Below, in pieces: positions 1-5,567 of a stretch of DNA of 5,567 bases. The stretch covers positions 1 through 5,567 of the forward strand of contig SKYG01000375.1 of the NCBI GenBank assembly GCA_007128045.1, in the 5' to 3' direction. This DNA is from Bacteroidales bacterium. GTDB taxonomy: Bacteria > Bacteroidota > Bacteroidia > Bacteroidales > UBA7960. The notes beneath the pieces were generated by a model that saw nothing but the letters and a program-made list of their open reading frames with translations, searched no databases and was not told the DNA's origin. Made by a program: the position numbers and the translations under genes. Within the stretch, counting starts at the first letter, position 1. Every line of letters begins with the position of its first letter.

Positions 1-551
1 TCCAGATTATACACCCTGTGCCCGTCAAGATAAACCGTTGGCACCCTGTCGTTGGTAACTGGCAAGAGGAAAGACTCATCGAATCCCACCTCCAGTGGCC
101 CCGGCTTGATATCGGCATTCCAGTCCAACCCGCCAAAGGTATCGCCCAGCCCCAAATGCCATTTCCCGACAATGCCTGTGCGATAGCCGTTTTGCCGCAA
201 CATCTCAGGCAGGGTAAAGCTATGGGGTTCTATACACATAGGGTCTTCAGCCGACAAGATGCCTGATCCTGGTAATCTGAACGCATAGATACCTGTTAAT
301 AATGAATACCGGCTAGGTGTACACATACCTGATGTGGCATAAGCACTGGTAAATCTTATGCCATTATCAGCAATGGCATCGATATGTGGTGTTTTTATCA
401 GTTCAGAACCGTATGAGCTGATATCGCCAATGCCCACATCATCGGCGTAGATCAACAGAATGTTTGGTTTTGGAAGGGCTTCTTCCTTACCGGCTGAATT
501 GCATGCGGCCAATGCCGAAAGGCATAAGACCGGAAAAATTGTTCTAACCAT
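1..551 (-). CDS. S1-type (formylglycine) sulfatase, lipoprotein, C-terminus cut by window edge
   Basis: Hydrolyses sulfate esters, probably from a sulfated polysaccharide or its oligosaccharides. The reading frame is open from ATG at 549-551 to the window edge (183 full residues of a family usually 450-550 long). Seen in sequence: a short signal ending in lipobox LAAC (Cys17), so a predicted lipoprotein; metal-binding Asp pair in YADDVG (37-38); the sulfatase signature CTPSRYSLLTG at 77-87, whose Cys77 (321-323) would be converted to formylglycine; and GKWHLG at 129-134 with the active-site Lys/His. The pattern is that of the cysteine-type arylsulfatase A-like group (COG3119), which needs a maturase, not present here. 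The subfamily and substrate are not assigned. The start is well supported because the signal peptide begins there; the leader is AT-rich without a Shine-Dalgarno. It lies 196 bases after the beta-helix gene, same strand, with a possible promoter of its own. Confidence 0.96.
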   Translation of the reverse strand, partial: MVRTIFPVLCLSALAACNSAGKEEALPKPNILLIYADDVGIGDISSYGSELIKTPHIDAIADNGIRFTSAYATSGMCTPSRYSLLTGIYAFRLPGSGILSAEDPMCIEPHSFTLPEMLRQNGYRTGIVGKWHLGLGDTFGGLDWNADIKPGPLEVGFDESFLLPVTNDRVPTVYLDGHRVYNL

Positions 552-620
552 AGCTTATATATTAAGTTTCAAAACGCATATAATTTGCCGTCCATTGTGT
601 TGGTATACGGAAGTGCATTA

Positions 621-628
621 CAAAACTA
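621..628 (-). promoter_or_regulatory. Candidate Bacteroidota -7 promoter box for the sulfatase gene
   Basis: On the minus strand these bases read TAGTTTTG, a full match to the Bacteroidota -7 consensus TAnnTTTG. The upstream -33 element is weak: CTTG, 18 bases upstream, matches TTTG in three of four places. Transcription would start near 613, giving a leader of about 60 bases. An eight-base motif with two free positions arises by chance in AT-rich DNA, so this is only a candidate. Confidence 0.35.
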
Positions 629-677
629 CTAAAAACAAAAAACCAACAAGAACAATTCGTTCATTAACAATTCAAAT

Positions 678-697
678 GGACAGGCCAGTTCCTGTCC
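678..697 (-). terminator. Hairpin downstream of the beta-helix gene, possible weak terminator
   Basis: GGACAGG (678-684) and CCTGTCC (691-697) form a perfect 7-bp stem with a 6-base loop, 50 bases past the beta-helix stop. On the minus strand the stem is followed by ATTTGAATTG, which is not a clean U-tract, so intrinsic termination would be weak. It may instead protect the mRNA 3' end, or be part of an intergenic repeat unit. Confidence 0.4.
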
Positions 698-700
698 CTA

Positions 701-740
701 CAACAATTCAACACCTCAACAATTCAACAATTCAACAATT
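701..740. repeat. Tandem octamer repeat, 5 x CAACAATT
   Basis: Five consecutive 8-bp units cover 701-740. Four are exact CAACAATT and the second (709-716, CAACACCT) differs at two bases. The array begins seven bases beyond the stop codon of the beta-helix gene. Extra single copies of AACAATTC sit at 651-658 and 666-673, so the motif is spread over the spacer. The period of 8 and the position outside any gene argue against a coding origin. It is too short-period for CRISPR. Confidence 0.85.
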
Positions 741-747
741 TCTACTG

Positions 748-2388
748 TTATTCGGCAACCTGAATGGCACCCATAAAGGGCTTCCCAAGTATCTTGTTGC
801 CAAGAATATCGTAGTCAACATCCAGACCGGTAAATAACCCGATATCATCACCAGGCAAGGCATGAATGGGAATGCCATTGCCGGCAGTCAGTGCAAGATT
901 GGTTGGCATGTAATCTCTGATTTGTGAGCCACCCGGATTCACAAATTCAGGACTACCGAATATGGGGCTCTGATCCTGGATCACTACATCATCAGGCCAC
1001 ACCCCGGAATTCAAATACAGGTTGTTGCTAAATACCAGATTTTTTACCAGCCCGTCTCCTCCGGCATCTGGTCTGTTCTGGTCGCCAAGAACTGTTTTTG
1101 TATTTCCTTTGATATAAAAGATATTGTTTGCCACCATAACCCCTTCAGCCGAATTGGTTACAGCAAACTTCGATACTATCTCTTCATGGACATATATCGT
1201 ATTGTTGTAAAAATAACTGTTAAATGGACCAAATCGGGGTCTGTTGCCCTGGTATCCGCTTAGCCAGAAAACCTTTCCTTCCTGGAATGCCCCTCTCTCG
1301 CCTCTTACCCTGTGACCGTCGTTAATACTGACATTATACCGGTATGCGCAATTGTAGTTGTTTCCCAGCACCTCAATAAAACCACCGGCATTATAGGCAC
1401 TCAAGTTGTATTGTACAATGATGTTATGACAGTTGTAGTCTATATGGCAACCTGCCGAATCACCAGGCCCGTTGGCATGTAAAAATTCATTATGCTCGAT
1501 GACAAAATCTGACGAACCCCAGGTCCACAAGCCACTGCCCCTGCCCCACTTCCGCGAATCATCATCAGACCCTGAATGGCTCACCCTGTTATAGGCGACA
1601 TGCGCCTGGTGCACTCCCGAAAATTGTATACCTGGTCCACCAACACTGTAAACTTTATTATAATACACGCCAATATTCTGTATCCCATTTGTAAAAGCAG
1701 TAAACTTGATCCCTGTATGGGCAACATTCGTTATCGTACAATTGGAAATAAATACATCATTGATCAGCGCACCCTGGGTTCGGTTTATCACACGAATTCC
1801 CCATCCGTATCTTTGTGTTCCGTTGGCAGTACGCACTTCATCAGCTCCCCTTTCGTATCCGGGGTTTTCGAAAAAGACATCCCTGATCAGCAGATCCTCC
1901 AACCTGATATTTTGATAATCCCCTTCCCGGCTGGTATTTACCAAAACACCACATCGCATGTCTCCCTCTTCATCCAATCCATCTCCAATACCAGAGGCGG
2001 TAATGGCGATATTTTTCACCTGAATATAAGAGCAGTTCTCCAATAACACTCCATTATAATATCCCGTTGCATCAATAAGTGGCAGCTGATCACTGCCGGT
2101 TTTCTGATCGCGATAGCTGCTTACCACTATGGGAGACAAAGATGTCCCTTCGACATTCTTTAGCTCCAGTGATCCCCGGTAGACCAAACCTTTTGCCAGA
2201 AATATAGTGTCTCCAGGTTGCAAATCAACCATGCTTACCCTCTTCAGAGTAGCAAATGCTGCTCCTGATGAGACTCCACTGTTAGTATCACTTCCAGTGA
2301 CTGAATTAACGTAATAATTCACTCCATTCACCGAACAGTGAAAGAATAATAATGCAAAAAACACATTTAGCTTTAGAATTGCTTTCAT
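748..2388 (-). CDS. Secreted right-handed parallel beta-helix protein, putative polysaccharide-degrading enzyme
   Basis: A complete 546-residue protein. Residues 1-22 are a signal peptide (MKAILKLNVFFALLFFHC..., cleavage probably after SVNG); FFHC does not fit a lipobox, so it should be released to the periplasm or outside. Residues 24-70 (YYVNSVTGSDTNSG, then LQPGDTIFLAKG) are the opening typical of secreted beta-helix proteins. Short rungs with Asn ladders follow: VKNIAITAS (124), ISNCTITN (214), VYYNKVYS (241), VAYNRVSHS (264), IEHNEFLHA (297), VQYNLSAYN (325), YRYNVSIND (349), FYNNTIYV (393), VANNIFYI (419) and FSNNLYLN (453). This architecture is shared by pectate-lyase-like polysaccharide lyases and several glycoside hydrolase families; no family or catalytic residue can be assigned. 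Start: an in-frame ATG at 2440-2442 would add 18 residues ahead of the signal peptide and lies inside a palindrome, so ATG at 2386-2388 is preferred; GGAAG lies eight bases upstream. Its HTCS and sulfatase neighbours suggest action on a sulfated glycan. Confidence 0.9.
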   Translation of the reverse strand: MKAILKLNVFFALLFFHCSVNGVNYYVNSVTGSDTNSGVSSGAAFATLKRVSMVDLQPGDTIFLAKGLVYRGSLELKNVEGTSLSPIVVSSYRDQKTGSDQLPLIDATGYYNGVLLENCSYIQVKNIAITASGIGDGLDEEGDMRCGVLVNTSREGDYQNIRLEDLLIRDVFFENPGYERGADEVRTANGTQRYGWGIRVINRTQGALINDVFISNCTITNVAHTGIKFTAFTNGIQNIGVYYNKVYSVGGPGIQFSGVHQAHVAYNRVSHSGSDDDSRKWGRGSGLWTWGSSDFVIEHNEFLHANGPGDSAGCHIDYNCHNIIVQYNLSAYNAGGFIEVLGNNYNCAYRYNVSINDGHRVRGERGAFQEGKVFWLSGYQGNRPRFGPFNSYFYNNTIYVHEEIVSKFAVTNSAEGVMVANNIFYIKGNTKTVLGDQNRPDAGGDGLVKNLVFSNNLYLNSGVWPDDVVIQDQSPIFGSPEFVNPGGSQIRDYMPTNLALTAGNGIPIHALPGDDIGLFTGLDVDYDILGNKILGKPFMGAIQVAE

Positions 2389-2410
2389 AGTATATACTTC
2401 CAATTTAAAT

Positions 2411-2451
2411 GAGACAAGGTATTTTAAGACAAGACAAGGCATGCCTTGTCT
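2411..2451. repeat. Perfect 20-bp palindrome plus third arm ahead of the beta-helix gene
   Basis: AGACAAGGCATGCCTTGTCT at 2432-2451 is a perfect palindrome centred between 2441 and 2442. A second copy of the left arm, GAGACAAGG, lies at 2411-2419 and can pair over nine bases with CCTTGTCTC at 2444-2452. Two alternative hairpins are therefore possible in the leader of the beta-helix mRNA. The palindrome could be a protein-binding site, an RNA structure or a remnant of a dispersed intergenic repeat; the sequence alone does not decide. Confidence 0.8.
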
Positions 2452-2470
2452 CTACTTTCCTACTATCAAA

Positions 2471-2526
2471 CCTTTGACCTTCGACCCTCGACCTTCGACC
2501 TTCGACCTTCGACCTTTGACCTTCGA
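2471..2526. repeat. Tandem heptamer repeat, 8 x CCTTCGA
   Basis: Eight consecutive 7-bp units fill 56 bases. Five are exact CCTTCGA; units 1 and 7 are CCTTTGA and unit 3 (2485-2491) is CCCTCGA. The array starts three bases after the HTCS stop codon. The few changes sit at single positions, as expected for a slippage-expanded microsatellite-like array. Its place between stop codon and palindrome mirrors the octamer array at 701-740. Confidence 0.9.
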
Positions 2527-2529
2527 CTT

Positions 2530-5500
2530 TTATTTTATTTCTAGTTTCTCATCAACCTTTTTCCGATACTCCAACGGTGTCATCCCAAATTCATCTTTAA
2601 AGTTCTTCCTGAAGTTTTTTATGTCAGAATACCCGACATTCTCAACAATTTCACTCAAAGTCAGGTTGGTTTTGAGCAGATAACCTGCCGCCTTTTTTAA
2701 CCTGATGGATCTGATAAAATCACCTGGAGTTTGCTTGATCAGTCTCTTCATAGTACGGTAAAGGGTCGATGAGCTCATCCCCAGTTCTGTGGCTAGAAAA
2801 TCGTAATCAAATGTTGCGCTCTTCATATTCTTTTCAATAATGGCAACGGCACGGTTCAGCAATTGCTCTTCTTCTGATGTAATATCCTTGTTTAATGGAT
2901 CAAGTCTGACATGCTTTTTATACCTCTCCGCCAATAGATTCCTTGAGGCAATAAGCTGCTTAACCCGTTCGAATAAATGCTCTGGCTCGAAGGGTTTAAA
3001 CAGGTAACCATCTGCACCCTTTCTGATACCCAACAGCTTGTCTTCAGATGTATTTCTTGCCGTAAGCAGAATTACCGGAATGTGTGAAGTCAGCTTATTG
3101 CTTTTTATCTTCTTGCACATCTCAAACCCATCAGAGTTGGGCATCATAACATCGGATATTACAATGTCCGGACTAATGTCGATTACAGCATCATATCCTG
3201 TCAAACCATCATCGGCTTCAAAAACATCATAGTAATCCTGCAAAATATTCTTAATATAATGCCGAACCTCAGCATTGTCATCTACAACCAATACCTTGGC
3301 ACCTTTTGTTCCGGTATTCAGGGACTTTTTGGTAATTGTCGATTCTGAGACGACTGTATTGATTCCCGGTTCCTCATCAGCAGACAATGTAATGGATTGA
3401 TTAATCTCTTCTTCTCTCAGATGTTCTGATCCCTTTTTCAATGTAACAGTAAATATAGTTTCTTCACCTGCAGCACTATCAACGGTGATCTCGCCCCGAT
3501 GAAGCTCAACGAAGCTCTTAACCAGGGCCAGCCCAATACCGGCACCTCCATAATACCGTCTCTCCTTAGCCTGATAGTACCTTTCAAATATCCTGCTGAT
3601 ATCACGCCGGCTGATCCCTTTCCCGGAATTTCCAACTTCAATTACCGCATGTGTATCTGTTTCATACAACCTTAACCATACTTTTCCTGGCTTACCAGCA
3701 TACCTGAATGCATTTGACAACAGGTTGTTTAATATAATTTCCATTTTGAACGCATCAAAGTATACGTCCAAAGAATCAACTTCTATATATTTCCTGAATG
3801 ATAGTTCCCTGTAACCGGCAAGATCATCAAACAACACACAGACTTTTTTAACAAACTCCTTGATATTGTATTTACCCGCCTGTAGCTGTTGCTTTCCACT
3901 TTCCATTTTCCGAAACTCGAGTAATTGCGTTACGAGGTTCAGAAGATGTTTCACATTCTGAGCTATTATCCCGATTCTGGACTTATACATTGATGGTGAA
4001 ATGCTTTTAGGATCAAGTTTTTGCAATTCACTAACCGGACCTGAAATGAGTGTTAGAGGAGTGCTGAATTCATGCGATATGTTGGTAAAAAACTGAAGTT
4101 TGTATTCGTTTAACTCCTTTTCCTGCTCCCTGGCGATCTGCTCGAGCTTGATGCTGTTCTTCAGCTTCTCCTGATTGATGCCAATCCAGCTAATGAGATA
4201 AACGATCATAAGAATAAATAGTACATATCCGGCAATTGCGTACCCTGTTTTCCAGGGTGGAGGCAGTATCTTTAGTTGAATAACCCTGCCTTCAGTATTC
4301 CAAACACCATTGCTGTTAGACCCTATCAAATGTAATGAGTACTCTCCGGGCCTCAGGTTGGAAAAAGAGATAAATCGTCTATTGCCAATGTGTATCCATT
4401 CACCATCTTTTCCAGAGCTGGTTAGTTTATACGCATACTGGTTCAGATGAGGGGACTTGTAATCCAACGCAGCAAATTTCAGTGAAAATTCTGGTTCACG
4501 ATGCGATAAGACAATCCTGTCCAACTCATTTAAAGAAACAGGAACTATACCACCTGGATCAACCTGCATTGGTTCATTCAAAATATTGAATTCTGTAATG
4601 ACTATTTCGGGGATAAGCTGATTCTCAATAATCTCCTTTGGATTAAAAAATGTCAGATTTGTATGCCCCCCGAAATATAACAGTCCGTTATTGTCCTTGA
4701 AAACTGCATTCTCCGAAAAGTGACTATCTCCCACCCCATCACTTGTATCATAATTACTGATAGCCTCTGTAACAGGATCTATACAGGACAGTCCGGCATT
4801 GGTGCTAACCCAGATTCTCTTGCCATCACCTATTACGGCATTTATGTAATCATCAGCCAGACCATGGCTTTTATGGAATGTTTTCATTTCAAACAACCCA
4901 TCATCTAATTCAGAGAATTTATGCAGACCACATGGTGTTCCAACCCATATCTGCTTATACTCATCAATGTATGTGGATAAAATAATATCACACAAAGGGC
5001 CTTCCCTATTTTTTGTAAAGTTATTGATTAACAAAAACTTTGAATCATCCCTGTTAAACAAATATAATCCACCATAAGTGCTTACCCAGAACCTGTCTTT
5101 GTGATCAATGATCAATGATGTGATTCTGTCGTTATTCAACCCCGTTAAAAAATATTGCTGGCTTGTGTAGCGCTCCAGAAGCTCGTATGTGCCATCCACA
5201 ATTTCAAACCGATAAAGGCCATGTTCCTGGGTTGCCAGCCATAGTTCATTGTTCAGGTGCATCATATCCAATACCTTTACCCCTAAATCCAGCTCTGGAC
5301 TATTAAAGTAAGTAGAAGCATATTCCAACCTGTATGTACCATCTCTGTTTCTTATTGCTGTGTACAAAGCATTGTGCATGCCTACCCATAAATAACCAGA
5401 CTTATCATAAAACAGACACCTTACCACCGGGTTATTTTGTGTATATATATGATCATTGCCCGCAACTTTCACCTGTTGAATGATACCCGCGGGTGATGCG

Positions 5501-5567
5501 ACAAAAAGGCCGCTACCTTTGGTGCCAATCCATGTATTGCCAGCCTCGTCAATATTGATGACATTAA
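2530..5567 (-). CDS. Hybrid two-component system sensor/regulator (HTCS), N-terminus cut by window edge
   Basis: A one-protein sensor and transcription factor of the kind that controls polysaccharide loci; the periplasmic part binds a glycan fragment and the cytoplasmic part activates nearby genes. The frame is open to the window edge, giving about 1011 residues of a family usually 1300-1450. Numbering here starts at the GTG at 5470-5472, with 31 more residues upstream. Seven propeller strands are visible: TWIGTKGSGLFV (upstream), LWVGM (28), LWLATQEHGLYRF (77), FWVSTYGGLYLF (128), IWVGTPCGLHKF (175), IWVSTNAGLSCI (220) and LYFGGHTNLTFF (265). Then come Y_Y_Y (~328-402), one membrane helix (~411-431), HisKA with ISHEFSTPLTLI and phospho-acceptor His467 (4072-4074), HATPase (N box NNLLSNAFRYA 582-592, GNSGKGI 614-620, GGAGIGLALVKS 642-653), receiver (DD 731-732, phospho-acceptor Asp774 at 3151-3153, Thr804, Lys826) and AraC-type HTH (~885-975, ending near FGMTPLEYRKK). 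The GTG is not a real start because it lies inside the propeller. The usual family has 14 blades, so the first propeller is probably missing. Confidence 0.97.
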   Translation of the reverse strand, partial: NVINIDEAGNTWIGTKGSGLFVASPAGIIQQVKVAGNDHIYTQNNPVVRCLFYDKSGYLWVGMHNALYTAIRNRDGTYRLEYASTYFNSPELDLGVKVLDMMHLNNELWLATQEHGLYRFEIVDGTYELLERYTSQQYFLTGLNNDRITSLIIDHKDRFWVSTYGGLYLFNRDDSKFLLINNFTKNREGPLCDIILSTYIDEYKQIWVGTPCGLHKFSELDDGLFEMKTFHKSHGLADDYINAVIGDGKRIWVSTNAGLSCIDPVTEAISNYDTSDGVGDSHFSENAVFKDNNGLLYFGGHTNLTFFNPKEIIENQLIPEIVITEFNILNEPMQVDPGGIVPVSLNELDRIVLSHREPEFSLKFAALDYKSPHLNQYAYKLTSSGKDGEWIHIGNRRFISFSNLRPGEYSLHLIGSNSNGVWNTEGRVIQLKILPPPWKTGYAIAGYVLFILMIVYLISWIGINQEKLKNSIKLEQIAREQEKELNEYKLQFFTNISHEFSTPLTLISGPVSELQKLDPKSISPSMYKSRIGIIAQNVKHLLNLVTQLLEFRKMESGKQQLQAGKYNIKEFVKKVCVLFDDLAGYRELSFRKYIEVDSLDVYFDAFKMEIILNNLLSNAFRYAGKPGKVWLRLYETDTHAVIEVGNSGKGISRRDISRIFERYYQAKERRYYGGAGIGLALVKSFVELHRGEITVDSAAGEETIFTVTLKKGSEHLREEEINQSITLSADEEPGINTVVSESTITKKSLNTGTKGAKVLVVDDNAEVRHYIKNILQDYYDVFEADDGLTGYDAVIDISPDIVISDVMMPNSDGFEMCKKIKSNKLTSHIPVILLTARNTSEDKLLGIRKGADGYLFKPFEPEHLFERVKQLIASRNLLAERYKKHVRLDPLNKDITSEEEQLLNRAVAIIEKNMKSATFDYDFLATELGMSSSTLYRTMKRLIKQTPGDFIRSIRLKKAAGYLLKTNLTLSEIVENVGYSDIKNFRKNFKDEFGMTPLEYRKKVDEKLEIK

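Larger units (their letters stand above)
552..747. other. Intergenic spacer between beta-helix gene and sulfatase gene
   Basis: This 196-base spacer holds no supportable gene. Read on the minus strand from the beta-helix stop it contains a tandem octamer repeat (740-701), a 7-bp hairpin (697-678), two further dispersed copies of the octamer AACAATTC (666-673 and 651-658), a T-rich stretch (about 650-629) and a match to the Bacteroidota -7 box (628-621). About 70 AT-rich bases then lead to the sulfatase start. Confidence 0.75.
2389..2529. other. Intergenic spacer between HTCS gene and beta-helix gene
   Basis: This 141-base spacer holds no gene. On the minus strand it runs from the HTCS stop through an eight-unit heptamer array (2526-2471), a 19-base gap and a perfect palindrome with a third partial arm (2451-2411), then an AT-rich leader of about 22 bases to the beta-helix ATG. 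I see no convincing TTTG / TAnnTTTG promoter pair and no U-tract terminator, so whether the two genes are co-transcribed cannot be told. Confidence 0.75.

Noticed and set aside
18..266. Plus-strand open frame of 82 codons
   Set aside because: It is antisense to the sulfatase, whose motifs (CTPSR, GKWHLG) lie on the minus strand in a continuous frame.
460..837. Plus-strand open frame of 125 codons
   Set aside because: It runs across the sulfatase start, the repeat-filled spacer and the beta-helix 3' end; its C-terminal part is translated tandem repeat (QHLNNSTIQQF) with no domain.
1576..2046. Plus-strand open frame of 156 codons, and a shorter one at 1706-1915
   Set aside because: Both are antisense to beta-helix rungs with clear coding pattern on the minus strand; no recognisable protein features.
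2323..2334. Lipobox in the beta-helix protein (FFHC)
   Set aside because: Phe and His at -2 and -1 do not fit the lipobox; cleavage after SVNG by signal peptidase I is more likely.
2389..2442. Longer start for the beta-helix protein at ATG 2440-2442
   Set aside because: It would place 18 residues ahead of a normal signal peptide and the ATG is the centre of a palindrome.
2471..2526. CRISPR array
   Set aside because: Units are 7 bp with no spacers; the same holds for the 8-bp array at 701-740.
2441..2683. Plus-strand open frame of 80 codons
   Set aside because: Its start is in the palindrome, its first part is translated heptamer repeat (TFDPRPSTFDLRPLTFDF) and the rest is antisense to the HTCS DNA-binding domain.
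3438..3641. Minus-strand open frame of 67 codons, and plus-strand frames at 3038-3232 and 4720-4908
   Set aside because: All are other-frame shadows within the HTCS coding sequence.
5101..5120. Local doublet of ATCAATG inside the HTCS gene
   Set aside because: Two copies only, in frame with normal propeller sequence (SLIIDHKDRFWV); chance coding repetition.

Overview
The window looks like Bacteroidota DNA, and like part of a polysaccharide-utilisation locus. The evidence is a hybrid two-component sensor/regulator of the type found almost only in this phylum, a formylglycine-type sulfatase with a lipoprotein signal, a secreted beta-helix protein, AT-rich leaders without a strong Shine-Dalgarno, and one match to the Bacteroidota -7 promoter box (TAnnTTTG). 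Genus cannot be fixed from the sequence.

All three genes lie on the minus strand, so transcription runs from high to low coordinates. At the right, 5567-2530 is the C-terminal ~1011 residues of a hybrid two-component system (HTCS) protein: seven visible propeller blades, Y_Y_Y domain, one membrane segment, histidine kinase, receiver and AraC-type DNA-binding domain. Its N-terminus is off the window. Then 2388-748 is a complete 546-residue secreted right-handed beta-helix protein, of lyase/hydrolase-like architecture but unassigned family. At the left, 551-1 is the N-terminal third of an S1-type sulfatase with a lipobox; its C-terminus is off the window.

The two spacers (2529-2389 and 747-552) share a layout. 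In each, a short tandem repeat starts within a few bases of the preceding stop codon (eight 7-bp units, five 8-bp units) and is followed by an inverted repeat. The first spacer's inverted repeat is a perfect 20-bp palindrome with a third, competing arm. The second spacer also holds a candidate promoter for the sulfatase.

The inferred logic is that the HTCS senses a glycan fragment in the periplasm and activates nearby genes. The beta-helix protein would act on the polysaccharide and the sulfatase would remove sulfate esters, which points to a sulfated substrate (algal or glycosaminoglycan-like). The substrate is not determined, and no SusC/SusD pair is visible here. I found no RNA gene, CRISPR array, insertion sequence or clearly new defence or mobile system. 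The less ordinary items are the unassigned beta-helix protein and the repeat-plus-palindrome spacers.
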